This document shows, piece by piece, positions 10,547 to 22,388 of a stretch of 64,000 bases of DNA. Numbering within the stretch: the stretch's first letter is position 1; every line of letters begins with the position of its first letter. Location of the stretch: NCBI GenBank assembly GCA_038030265.1, contig CM075942.1:38530751-38594750 (forward strand). Direction: 5' to 3'. Both the position numbers and the translations under genes were made by a program. The stretch is from Corythucha ciliata. Taxonomy: Eukaryota > Arthropoda > Insecta > Hemiptera > Tingidae. Under the pieces are notes generated by a model that saw only the letters and a program-made list of their open reading frames with translations, did no database searches and had not been told where the DNA came from.

Positions 10547-12560
10547 ATGAAAGTTGCTCGAATACAAATCGAGTGGGACAGCAAGAAACTCAAACTAGGA
10601 GCATTTTACTCAGCACCTGAAAACCATATGTGCTTGGCCGATTTCCTTGGACTGGCCCACGAAGTGGGGCAGCATTACCTACTGGCTGGCGATTTCAACT
10701 GTAAGCACCAGACATGGGGCTCAAATGTTACCAATCCTAGGGGAAAAGTGCTCAAGGATGCCGTAAATATGTTGGGTCTAAACGTATTCAGCCCAACTGG
10801 GTCAACATGCTACCCTGACCAAGCACAAGGGATTCCAGATCTACTGGACTTCTTCGTAGGAAAAAATGCTTATTATTTCCAATCTGCCCCTACTATCGTG
10901 CCAGAACTAAGCTCAGATCACCTGCCAGTGCTGGCTGAACTACAATTGATAGCTTGCAAACTACAACGCAGACCTTCTCTCATTAAAGCCTCATTCAACC
11001 GGAAAATTTACTCCGAAACCCTTGAGAACATTACGGAACTTCACATACCATCACTCAAAACTAGACGTGACGTGGACGTGGCGATTTCTACGTTGAACAG
11101 GAACATTCAGCAAGCAGCCGATGCAGCTCAAAAGCCATCTGCATACTCTACTAGAAGCCGCCGACGTACTTCTCTCACACACTCGTCTAGAATTAGTCTT
11201 CTTTACGACGTACGGCGAGAGTGTCTGAAGAAGTGGAATCGGTCTCGGTATCCTCCGGATAAACAAGCGCTTAATAGAGCTACGAATGACCTCCGAGCAG
11301 CCCTGAGAGAGGAAGAAGCAGCAGCGAAAGAAATCGAACTGAAAACTCTAGATTCTACAGAAGGCTCACTGTGGAAAAAGGCGAAAGCACTCCTGAAGCA
11401 TTACGAAAATATCCCTCCGCTCAAGTATAACAACACATATCTCACTACTTGTAAAGAAAAATCCGAAGCTTTCGCCACTTTGCTTGAAGAACAGTTCAGT
11501 CCAAACACTTGCAGTGATCAAAGTCATGCCGATCAACTATGTACTTAAAAAATTGTAGGAACCTCTACAGCTTTCTGTTCTTAAAATTCGCGTGACTCTG
11601 GGCAAGTCCTGAACGTAGTAAACAGAATGAAAACCAAGAAAGCACCAGGAGAGGAGGATGTGATCACTCAACCTCTACTTCGATCGTTTCGCCGCAAAAC
11701 CATGGTATACCTGACACAGATATACAATGCGATGATTAGATTAGGGTACTTTCCGACTTCTTGGAAACATGCCCTTATAGTCATGATCCCAAAACCCGGG
11801 AAGCCCAAAAACGAATCATCAAGCTACCGACCAATTTGCTTACTGTCCCACCTTTCAAAAATATTCGAGAGGCTGCTTCTTCCTCACTTCATGAGCTTTT
11901 TGAGCTCCAAGCTCCCAAGTACGCAATTCGGTTTCAGGCACAATCACTCCTGTCCGCAACAACTTCACCGAGTAACAAGCGAGATCATGGACACATATGA
12001 AGAGTGCTCTGTGTGCCTGAGTGCTTTCTTGGACGTGGAAAAGGCCTTAGACAGAGTGTGGCATGAAGGACTACTAGCGAAAGTAAAAGACACTCTGCCA
12101 GATACACTACACCGCCTTTTGCAGTCGTATCTATTCAGAAGAAAATTTTCAGTAACGGTTGGGTCCTCTCTGTCCTCTCTACGAAGGATTACCGCTGGAG
12201 TTCCTCAAGGTAGCGTGTGGGGGCCGCTATTTTACCTCATCTACTCGTCAGACTTCCCACAGCCTAATTCGGGCTCGGTAATAGTGGCACAATTCGCAGA
12301 TGACACAGCGATTCTCACTAAAGGTACTTGTCAATCAACTCAGAGTGACTTACAGCAGATGCTCAATCGGGTAAACGACTGGTGTGCACAATGGAGGATT
12401 GAAGTGAACCCAACAAAGTCGAAGGTAGTGCCGTTTACTCTAAAGCGAAAACTGCAAGACGTGACCATCAGCTTCCGTGGTGAACCATCCCCTTAACTAA
12501 CTCGGTTAAATACCTCGGGTTAGAACTGGATGCGAAACTGGTATGGAACATCCATATAAA
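10547..12560 (+). pseudogene. Jockey-like LINE: endonuclease and reverse transcriptase, broken
   Basis: A non-LTR retrotransposon ORF2 remnant. The first block (to 11548) is the C-terminal part of an apurinic-type endonuclease, with LLAGDFNCKHQTWGS, an SDHLP motif and the linker to RT. In-frame stops lie at 11546-11548 and 11582-11584, then the same frame continues. The RT block (to 12496) shows the PKPGK and SSYRPICLL motifs, the motif A string FLDVEKALD, motif B AGVPQGSVWGP, and the catalytic FADD in QFADDTAIL. After 12496 a frame change is needed to read VKYLGLELDAKLVW. The coding similarity ends near 12560. The N-terminus of the endonuclease and everything after the RT thumb are missing. 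The motifs place it in the Jockey group. It cannot be active. Confidence 0.92.
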
Positions 12561-15500
12561 TTTGTTATTTAGTTAAATTAAATCACTAATTAATTTAATT
12601 TAATTAAATTAATCAGACAATGCAAAGTCATATGGATTACAAGTCGCGTCGCTTTTGATAAGACACGGTCCTGAAGCATTTTGGGAAAATCGATCCCGAT
12701 AGATGCCTCTGCAATTCTTACTTTATTCAATTACGAACAAGCTTTCATGAAAGGGCGTAGGTTTTCAACTTTTCATTGGGGGGCTTCTGCTCTCAAATTT
12801 GTTAAAATTTTGTAATTATCACTTTGTTTCATTATGTATACTGTAGATGCGGTTTAAACACCTTGGAATACGAGATTGGACTGTAAACTCGTCTCGGCCC
12901 TTGACCATTTTTATGCAGGATGTTCCGAATCAAGCACGGACTTTGTGGATGAAAGTAGTCCTTATTTGCAATCGAAAATACCAAATACATCATAGCCCGA
13001 AACTCAATTGTTTCTGAGATATGATTTTCCAAACGTCTTAAAATGCATATATCTCTTTTCTTAGTCTAGTGCGACTTGTCGCTTCCAAACGAACACCTGG
13101 GAGGTGGGGCACTTCTTTTCATTGATGAGTCAAAGGCAAATGGCTTATATGGGGGCGGCAAACCAAGAATCGTACTTTTTTACATTTTTTGGAAAATCAA
13201 TTAATTATGAAAATAAATTATTGTTTGATGCTTTGGGACGTTTTTTCATGGGTGATTGGTGGGTTTTATTTTGAAAAATAAAACGTTGACAGGTACATTT
13301 CTGTTATTTAGGCCCTTATAACTTAAAATAATGATTATTCTCTTCAAAATCGCTTGTTTTGAAGTTTTGTGATTTGTTTTTAGACAAACGGGGACTGACT
13401 TTAAAAAAAAAAAAATCCCCGATTTGCACGACTTAGAGCCGCATTTGAGGCCACATAAAATAGTTCATATCCACCGCAAATTGCTAATCCTGACAGAAAA
13501 TAGTGTGCTATTTCCGAATCCATCATCAAAAAGTTGCAAATGTGCAAATTGAAAACGATTTTCTCGCAGTTAGTTGAAAAAATTGATGTAAGTAAGCCAT
13601 GAAAAAGCGTTTGAAAAATCATATCTCGAAGGGTTTTGATTTTCGGACCATGGTATAGGTAGTGTTTTTGGTCGCAAATGATGTCTATTTTCACCAAATT
13701 TTTTTGTCACACTTATCCCCTTCCTCCCTGTCTAATTACTATTTTTAATTTCAATTTTAGAGAAATGTGCTGCAGTAACTTAAAAAAATATGTATTAGAC
13801 CACGTTCATAAGTTCTGCATGTGTCAAGCGCCTGTGGAGTCTATGCAACCAAACCAATTTATTCCCTAGAAAAATAAAGCATTTTCATAGGTTTCACAGG
13901 CTCCACACTTCCACAGGCTGAAACTTCCACAGTCGCACGTCAATGGGTTGACAGACAGTTTTTAACGGGGCCTTATTACAACCAGGAAACTTGAGCTTAC
14001 TATACAAAAAATGTCATGTTCTGACAATAATAAGTAGGTAACTAGTTATTAAAATTCGTTCAAGATTCCTGAAATAAATAAACATTTAATTTGTTGCAAA
14101 GGTAGCCCCCCCCCCCTTTATCGTTAACCACGGGTGTTCCGGTTTGATGGGTCTACTAACTCGTTACCCTAATCATCCTTACAACACGCAGTGCTACTTC
14201 TGTACTTCAACCTGGTGTGCTTTGCAGCATTGATCCTGCGTCTTTCACAGCACTTAGTTTTAATGTTATGATCGTATTGACGAAATGTTCTGTGAAACTG
14301 TAACGAAGGGACAAAAACACGATGAGAACAAGTAACGTCAGGAAGAAGAACGCCCAATTTTACAGCTTCTTTGGTGGTGGTGTGGGGGGAATCCGACTCT
14401 CCCACCCAGAAGAAGTAGCCTCAGTACGACCCTGATCTTCAAACTATATCATTTCTGCTCTGCAGTTCACAAAGGGGTAAAATAAAGGAATCATGTGAAC
14501 TGAACTTGAATAAAGTAAAGAACGCAGTGCTATCTTGTGGGATCAAAAATGAGAAATTAATTTGAGACCGCTGATTTAGGGCGGGAGGGGGTGGAGTGGT
14601 GCAACTTGTAATCCATATGACTTTGAGACAATGTATGAAAAGAAATGCGAGGCTTGTCAGTGGACAACGACCTCACTTACAAGTGCCAGGTTAATTAATT
14701 GAAACTCCCTGTTAGCAAAACTAAATGTGACAAATTCACAATAAAGTTCACGTTAAAATTGAAAAAAAAAAAAAAATCTACATTTTGTGAAAATTCTTCA
14801 TTTCAGGTAATGAACGTCTGTAAAAGGAAAAACTGACCAGCTGCATTTTCCGTAAATGTGCGGGGCTATAGAAAATAAAATGCATGAAACAATCGTGGAC
14901 TATACAAAACAATAGCCACGTTTTACTCCAGGGATAGATTTATCATTTCATTCATTCGTCAGAGAATGCTCACTTGAACATTTGAGCTTTTGAGGTCTTA
15001 GGACAACGGTAATGTGAAATTATTCACAGCCGCACATTTCATTACATTTTTGTATATCTTGTAATATTTAGTTTTTTTATGCTACGTGCCCTTCACCCTA
15101 AAATACATGTACTCAGCGTGGTATAAGAACATTGATTTATTGCAGAATGGGAAAAAGTTGAAGGGGTCGCTTCTTGTGTGGTAAACAAGAAAGTGATCTA
15201 TTGCTGCATAATACAAGCGCTAAGTGAATCAACTAGAAGGCGAGGGTAGGGAGGATGAGGACGGCAGGCAAATTACTTTCATTTATTCACTTTTAATTAC
15301 TCCTGACTGAACGTGGAAGTTTTTCTACACGAAATTACTCCTGAAACTCCCCACGGGTATAGAAACTGTAACAATTTCGAAATTAAATACATTCCTAGTT
15401 GCTTTCAAGCTAAAAAATCTCACGTACTTTGATAAACTTGAAAGAATAAAAAATGCGAGGGGGTGGAGGAGGAGGAAGAAGTGTTAAAGTCATGAGAGAG

Positions 15501-16624
15501 AAAATTCCTCTCCAGCCTCAGGGAGAAGTTCCAAGAGGCTGAATTTACGGCCTGATGGTCCGAACAAGGCCCCAAGTAAGGCCGCTGCTCTTTCGAGTTG
15601 GCGCAGATTTTTTTTTTTTTTTGTCTTCCTCTTTTTTATGGTAAAGGTGGGAGAGCCCACAAGTCTACATCGACAAACGATAAACCACTCTCCTCAAGAA
15701 AAAAAAGAGAGGGACAAAAGGGCATCATGATTGAAAGTGAGATAATCTTTTATTTTCGTATGAGGGCATTTAAGAGAATTCGCAGCATAAAATAGGAAGT
15801 AAAACGTGAATGAAATAATGATGTAAAAAAAAAAATGATTATGTTACTCTGAGCTGCAGTAAACTTTTAGTCATAAATACTTGAATCATTAACTAGAAGC
15901 TTGAAATGCCCAAGTAACATTGGAAGAGCGCTTTATGATTTTACTACTGTTAGAGAAGTCCGTCGATTCCATTTTCCGGATGAAAATTAACATTTATAGT
16001 GAATTTAATGAAGAAGGGGTACTGAATAATCTAGTAAGGTTTGTTACAGAGCTCGATTTGTCTATGATTTTTATTGGAAGTTATCACCACATACACTTAG
16101 CTCGGGAGTAATGCCACTTCGGATTTGATTACAGTAGTTTCATCGAACGTCATCATTATATATGAAACAATTTAGCGAATGATTTATAGGGCTGCTTTGT
16201 AATTTGATTCACTCTCCCTCCATTTAATCAAGGGCATTCAAATTGCATGAAACCACTTCCAACACGACTCCACTATTCTTGCCGGAGCTTTTTTTTTTAT
16301 TAATTGAATTTATTCGATGAAATAACAGACATTATGACCGTCTATCTCATAATATTGGCGGTCACCGGGGCTACAAGCCTGCAATGAGTCGATTGTAAAT
16401 GACAAGCAGTGCCTTCCGTGTACGCGTGGGGGCCGCCCACCACTGTCCTTGTTGAGGGCCTTGCCACCGCCACAGCCCGCCTCTGATACAGATGAAAGAA
16501 TCACTCTGGTAGGAAGTGGGTAGAAGGGTTAATCTACCAAAATCAAAATCATCAGTAAACCTATAAATTATTTTTCAAGATGGCATTATTTTGTTTTTTC
16601 CAAAAATACAGACTATTAAGAACC
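12561..16624. other. No recognisable gene; possible old non-coding element at 12890-13700
   Basis: Immediately after the LINE is a stretch made only of AAT/TTA permutations (about 12566-12618). From 12896 the sequence GCAGGATGTTCCGAATCAAG looks like an eroded transposon terminus. Internal strings such as ATCATATCTCG support repeat origin, but no partner end was found. Poly-A runs occur near 13404 and 14762 and a C-run near 14107. No coding similarity was seen. Confidence 0.35.
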
Positions 16625-16776
16625 TGGGGGACTATTCTCCAACAAAAAAGCAATACCTATGTTTTTCGTAGCAATATGTAAATTTCATTCATGGGTTCAA
16701 AAAAATTAATGAAATAGACATATACTATATTGCTATGAAAAACATATTACTTTTCTGATAGAGAATAGGCCCCCTA
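16625..16776. mobile_element. Palindromic MITE, AGGGGGCCTATTCTC family, copy 1
   Basis: The ends CTGGGGGACTATTCTCCAAC and GAGAATAGGCCCCCTA are inverted. Inner segments GCAATA-CTATGTTTTTCGTAG and ATTTCATT also pair with the other half. The same family occurs at 55230-55371 and 56624-56719. Confidence 0.75.
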
Positions 16777-17244
16777 TTTATATTCTCGACTTACAAAACT
16801 CATTTTATTTCTGCAGGCTTTTCATTTATTAGGCTGCAAACAAAAAGCCTTCGAGCGCATGTATATGAATTGGGGGAGTCCGCAGCTCACTTTGTAGAGA
16901 GTTGCGAGAGGTTCGCAGCATCAACAGGATACGCCTATATTCTATATTTGATACTGATGGATTGCTGAGCACGTTCTCGAGTCCTCCAGCTTTTGTTATT
17001 TCTTGAGTAGTTTTGTAGGTACACCCTAGATCTTCCGAAACTCTGTTCACTTGTCTATTTTATGCGATATTAATTAATTATTGAGTTCGGTTCAACTAGT
17101 TTTTATTCCTGCTCTAGAGACCAAGCGTCCCATTTTCAATTTCAGGCGATTCCAATGCTACCTTGGGCATTTCAAGCTTCTAGTTAATGATTCGAGTATT
17201 TATGACTAAAAGTGACTGCAAGACCAAGACGCAAGGCTCGTTAT
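16777..17244. other. No recognisable gene
   Basis: Short open frame on the minus strand (16829-17050) with no recognisable family; otherwise plain sequence. Confidence 0.3.
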
Positions 17245-17288
17245 GCAAGACCGAGACCAAGACTTCCAAGTCTTGGTCTTGTTCTTGC
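17245..17288. repeat. Strong hairpin, 21-bp stem
   Basis: GCAAGACCGAGACCAAGACTT, then CC, then AAGTCTTGGTCTTGTTCTTGC. Nearly every base pairs. The CAAGACC motif is also repeated directly upstream from 17220, suggesting a snapback of a simple repeat. Confidence 0.7.
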
Positions 17289-17520
17289 TTTTCGCATCAC
17301 TAGAAGCAGTTATACATATATTGCTGTAAGAAATGAAACACACAATGCTTCAAATTCGAAGCATTCAGAGTTTTATTGCACTCCTTCACACATCCTATAG
17401 GGACCCATTCCATGAAATTAAAAATTTCAATGATCCTAAGAATATCCTTTTCCACCCGTCCGCTCCAAAGTAAATCATACGTTGACCTCGTAGGCGGGTG
17501 GAGAGACAGTGACAGTGAAA

Positions 17521-17630
17521 CGCTACAGAGCAGGGGCCGTAGTTAGACAACTCTAGCTACGGCCCCTGATGTAGCGTCCTTGGGTACCGCTTGCGAGATT
17601 TTGTCCCGACAACTCTAACTAAAGGCCCAG
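17521..17630. mobile_element. Hairpin element with GGGGCCGTAG stem
   Basis: CGCTAC-AGAG-CAGGGGCCGTAGTTAG pairs with CTAGCTACGGCCCCTG-ATG-TAGCG around a short loop. Downstream, TCCCGACAACTCTAACTAAAGG repeats the loop motif ACAACTCTA. The adjacent string GCGTCCTTGGGTACCGCTTGCG recurs at about 45590 as GCGTCCTTAGTTACCGCTTGCG, linking this to the palindrome at 45437-45806. Confidence 0.55.
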
Positions 17631-18075
17631 GTACCCAGTACTTTTTACAGCCACTGGAAATAATACGAAAAAAAAAAAAAAAATAGAATCCAACCGTCAC
17701 CCACATTTCCTGCACCAGTGAGTTATGTTACGATTCATTTATTTTTATTCAGCCTCTTTGTCTAAGGCCCCTTTTAGGTCCCTTTCACCCGAGAAATTTT
17801 TCTGATCAAAGTAGCCATTTTGAAAAAAAAAAGAAGTTGGCAGATGTTCCATGCCTCAAATCGCCTGTTTGTGATCAGAATAGACATATTTTTGATCAAA
17901 AAACTTACTCGTTTAAAAGGGGTTTATAGAGTAACAGAACTAGGGGCATGAGTCACTCACTAGATGAACATGCCTCAAATAAATTTGAATGCGACGGTAT
18001 CAAATTAATATGCGACTTTGAACGAACGTGTTTTTTAACCAATAGAAGTATACAACATCTTTCCTTCGACCGTTA
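17631..18075. other. No recognisable gene
   Basis: Contains a 15-base A run near 17668 and paired TTTTTGATCA-like strings (17795-17905). No coding similarity. Confidence 0.3.
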
Positions 18076-18244
18076 TTGGCGATTCCAAAACGCGCTTAGC
18101 GGAGCTAAGATGAACTAGTTTCGGCCATGTCTAACAAATCAAAACGCTCTAATTAATTATACTGTATAATTCATTAGAGTGTTTTGATGAAATGGCCGAA
18201 ACTAGTTCATCTCAGCTCGGCTAAGCGCGTTTTGGAATCGCCAA
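18076..18244. mobile_element. Near-perfect 169-bp palindromic MITE
   Basis: The left half opens TTGGCGATTCCAAAACGCGC and the right half closes with its reverse complement. Inner blocks GAACTAGTTTCGGCCAT and AAAACGCTCTAATTAATTATA also pair through to the centre near 18160. Few mismatches indicate a fairly young insertion. Confidence 0.85.
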
Positions 18245-18709
18245 CATGAAATTTAAATAAAAATATGTATACTCTCAACACTTTACAACTTTGGAATTGC
18301 ATTACCTAATTTTTGGGCAGAAATTCTTTTCGTTTGTAACGGGCAATAGAGAATAAGCATTAAACTATTCTAAAAAATGTGGAGTCATCTGGTCGGTCAA
18401 ACTTCAGTTCCTCTGGGAGGCAGGAAGGAACGCAGACGTTAGCCGAACGCCGGGATTTGGGATTCCGACTTGAATCTGCGGCCGTAGCGAAAGGTTAGAA
18501 GGTTTCCACTATAGCGTTTCTCAGGAGAGCATTTGTGCTCTTTTCATACTGTCAAGAGGAGGGCACCAGGTATTCAGTGTGCCCTCCTATTAAGCAATTT
18601 TTACTTGCCTGCCTTTCTTTTACGTGCTCTTCTTGCACGGGATCGGTTCCATAGTCCCACGCCATAGTACAATACGAAGCCATATGCGGGTTCACGATTT
18701 CTTCTTTTA

Positions 18710-18848
18710 TGGCCGTATTCAGAAACCTTCCTTAACTTAAGGCAGCCTTGAAGTGCTTCAAAAACAGGCGATGCCTTTTAATAAACCGTATGATCTTTGC
18801 ACAACTTAAGGTAAGGCTTCGATAAGGAAGGTCTCTGAATACGGCCCT
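18710..18848. mobile_element. Palindromic MITE with GGCCGTATTCAGA ends
   Basis: Left GGCCGTATTCAGAAACCTTC, right GAAGGTCTCTGAATACGGCC. CTTAAGGCAGCCTT pairs with AACTTAAGGTAAGGC further in. About 139 bp, no coding capacity. Ends are shared with the element at 32885. Confidence 0.8.
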
Positions 18849-19036
18849 TAGTCTTAACAGGCGATGGGCGACAATTCAAGCTCTTCAACTTTCAAGTGGA
18901 CTTCAACAGACGAATGACCAATCCGATTCGATTAATCATTTGATGTATTGCTGGTTAAATAGTTGATTAAAAAATCTTCTGTTTTGTCATCAAATATACT
19001 TTAGTGGTAGGCACCTGATTATCCCAAATATCATAA

Positions 19037-19476
19037 ATTAGAAGCGTGCGTCTTATCTTTCGGAAGGCATTCTTGTTATCAGTTCAGTGTTTTCTCTGTG
19101 AGAAGTGGAATCAATTTTAAGTTTTTCTCGCTTTTTCTAGGAACAAGGTAATTTTGAAATCGTATACTTTTATGGTTTATTGTATGCTAGTTGTAGAATT
19201 AAAGTAACACATTTTCAACTTCTAGATGATACAACTATCATCTAGAACTATCAACAAGTGAAGGAGAGGCTCGGAGAGTTGTGAGCCCTCGTCGGAGGGT
19301 TCGACCCAAGTTCAGCCGTGGACTCGGAATTCTCCCATGATATGCCTCAGCTTTCAAAATTACCTTGTCCGTAGAAAAAGCAAGAAAAACTTAAAATTTA
19401 TTCCACTTCTCACAGAGAAAACACTGAACTGATAACACGAATGCCTTCCGGAAGATAAGAGACGCACGCTTCTAAT
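19037..19476. mobile_element. Foldback element with ~123-bp arms and a tRNA-like loop
   Basis: 19037-19159 (ATTAGAAGCGTGCGTCTTAT ... GGTAATTTTGAAA) is the reverse complement of 19352-19476 with few differences. The ~190-bp loop is not palindromic. It holds GGGTTCGACCC at 19297-19307, which matches the B box of RNA polymerase III promoters (GGTTCGANNCC), preceded by a short hairpin-like GAGCCCTCGTCGGAGGG. A tRNA-derived SINE fragment captured in the loop is possible but no A box could be assigned. A paired ATGATACAACTATCAT string lies near 19226. Confidence 0.7.
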
Positions 19477-22230
19477 TGGCCTTATGTCATAGAATAATAA
19501 TTACTGTACTAACGTACAGAAGGGGCACTCTCAATAATTGTTGGGGGTTTGTGACGACAAGTGGATAGGTTTCTTCTCGCGGGGGACTGTTATCATTGTA
19601 TCAGGTTATGCTGGGACACCCCTCCCTTCTTGGCATTGAACTCCACCTTCCCCAAGCCCCTTTATAATTTCGGGTTTTTCTTTATTTTAACATTTTAAAT
19701 TCACAGCACTTTGGCCTCTGTGCATAGTAACCTTGAATACTCGATTTTAGTAGCCACAAAATTGACAAAATGGCAAGAAAAAACGAGGAAATAGTCGAGG
19801 AAAAATCTCGTAAAAAGTATCCAAATACTTTTTGAAAATAAATAGTGGGCGTCTATTGAAAACGGCAGCAAACAAAAAAAATGTGTTTTTATTAACAATG
19901 CTGCCACCATATGATCACTTTTCTGTTTACTTATTTTGAATAATATGTTACGTTGGTACGAGTCTGACGGGGAACTTCCCTCCAAATGATTCTTCCCGTC
20001 CCGCCCTGAGTGTCACCCCCCCTCTTAAGTGGATCATTAAACTCAAGCCAAGAATTAATTTACAATATAATCCAGGGATTCTTCAAGAAAAAAAAATCTA
20101 TCCCTTGGCTTTACCAAAGAAACAGCAGCCAATGAGCGCAAGAAGGCGTTACGATTCAAGAGTTAAGTTAGTACCCTTGCTTGGTATAATTGCGGGGTTC
20201 AAGTAGTAACTATTGGAACAAAAAACTGGCATTCGTGGAGAAGGACAAAGAAAAAATATTATCTGTCTGGTCGAGACAAGAGAAGCTCGTTCTATTCAAT
20301 AATTTGAAGTGTTAATAACATGAAAAGGTGAGGTAAGGTCCGAGGACGTAATTGCAAGTCATTCCGAATATATCGAACTTATATACCTACCACTCTTGAG
20401 CTTTATGCTTATCGGTATCTGTTTAACACCAGCCCACGAGCGATGACTGTCGTTTTACTCGATTTGCATTTAACGCAGTGGACTTGAAAACTTATGAGTA
20501 TGTGTGTGTCGCGTTGGGCGAGAAAGAGATTGGTGGGAAGGGGTTGTTTTGCGCTTGATAAACCTTTTTCATAATCGTTTGTGTCATTCAAAGATTTTTA
20601 TCACCACTATATTATGCTGCTCATTCAAACAATAAGACGAGATCTTGACAGGATGAAGGGAAGCCAATTTCTGGTCCTACGAACAAAGATGCCCATGGAG
20701 AAGATGAAAATATTCACAGGCAAAAATTTAATCTTTACTGGTCATCCTTGAACCCCCTCGCCTCCTCTTCATAGAGAAGAAGACTAATGATAAATGTTTT
20801 CGAATGTCACAAAGCCGGACACCCACTCGCCACCACCACGTTTTTTTTCTCCGAATATACAAAGGTTCTATCCTATGAAATTCACGCAAAAGAGCAAGGT
20901 CAGTCTTCTAAAATGACAATATGATAGGTGACTTGACAACTTTTGGATATTTCAAAAACTACGTGCATGTTCCGAGGGTAGCAGGGGTACCTAACTATAA
21001 ATTATACATTCTAACCGGCGGCGGCGGCTACTGGACATATATATACATTTCCCACATCGATCACACGTCCAATACTAAAATGATTCCAAACAAATCAACA
21101 ACTTATCCACTTTATTATGCGTACCTTCCTCTCCTACACTCCCGTCTAATGAATGAATCACTTCATTCACCCCAGATAGAAAAAGGAAAAAAATCAATCG
21201 GACAGCAATTTTTCTTCCTTAGATCATTGCCAACTTCCTTCTTACCCCCATCATCCACCCACCTTCTAACCCCCTTCGTATGTCCACACCCTTCGCCTAA
21301 GCACCAATAAAGAAGTCATCAATTTCTCTTACGAAGAAAAAGAAAAGGAGACTCGTGTCGAGGCGATAAATCAATCGACAACTATAAATATTCCCCATTC
21401 CTCTCTCGTGCTACGGGAGGGTTTGGTACAAAAAACTGTATCTCTCCGAGATTCAGTGAACCCCCGGGGAACCAGATGTGATAGAACAACTTAAAACTCT
21501 TGGCTTATAAAATTTTCTACACCAAAAAAGATCGGGGGCGTTAGATTTTTTTTCTTATTTTAAATAAGCTTCATTGTTCCACCCGCTTTCCTCTTATTTT
21601 TGCTTATTGTCCTTGACAAGTTCAAAATCCACACCCATTCTGGTAATTATTGTGGGCGGTTTGAATAAACCTTAAGATAAAGATAGAGGGGAGGGAGGTC
21701 TTGCATTAGTAAAATGAGGAAGAAACATGTTTTGTATAGTTTTTTTCATTTTTAGTATTACTTTGTTAAAGGTACATAGATAAAAAACCGATTAAGTGTT
21801 AATAATTTATTTGTATATCGACAGCGAAAGAGAGAAGAAAAGAAAATATATGAATGAATAAAATTTTAACAACTCGACTAAGTGACCAATGCTCCTGCCC
21901 GGTCCTCAGGATGATAATACGCCTGTCCCCTCCTCACAAGTACGAATGTGATTGCCTGCGGCTAAAAACTTGTATGTAGCATCTACTTGTTAACCAGTAT
22001 GATCATACCCTGTTTTAATTAACTGAGTGAGTTTAAAGCCTATGCTGTGTCTGATCGTTTTTTTTTCGGATTTTAACGTTTATAATAGACCTTAATGTTT
22101 CGGTGTAACCAGGCGGTGCAGATAACAAGGCATATAGACTGCAGAAGCATCCTGTTATCTCTAGGACTTTTCTCAATCCGTAATTTCGTCAGATAGAGAA
22201 ATGACTTGAGACTTATGCATTTGCTTGTTT
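19477..22230. other. No recognisable gene
   Basis: Nothing beyond short open frames (for example 20921-21310 plus, rich in Pro/Ser/His near its end and without family resemblance). A GGC run lies near 21018. Confidence 0.35.
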
Positions 22231-22388
22231 AAGGCCCGTTCACACGCCGCTTGTATGCATGCTGTGGATTATATGTAGTTCATATGTAACCAATTAAACG
22301 TCTGTCCTCCAGCCACGAAATATTGTGGTTGGATACGCAGGCCCCGTGGAGCGTACACATATAGCTTGTGATTTGTGAACGAGGCCTT
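22231..22388. mobile_element. MITE with AAGGCCCGTTCACAC ends
   Basis: Left AAGGCCCGTTCACACGCCGC, right TTGTGAACGAGGCCTT, about 158 bp. CTTGTATG inside the left end pairs with CATATAGCTTG inside the right end. GGCC(C)GTTCACAC-type ends resemble the opening of the 34389 element (GGGCGCTTTCACAC). Confidence 0.6.

Noticed and set aside
19260..19330. A tRNA gene around GGGTTCGACCC
   Set aside because: Only the T-arm-like string fits; no acceptor stem, anticodon arm or A box could be aligned.
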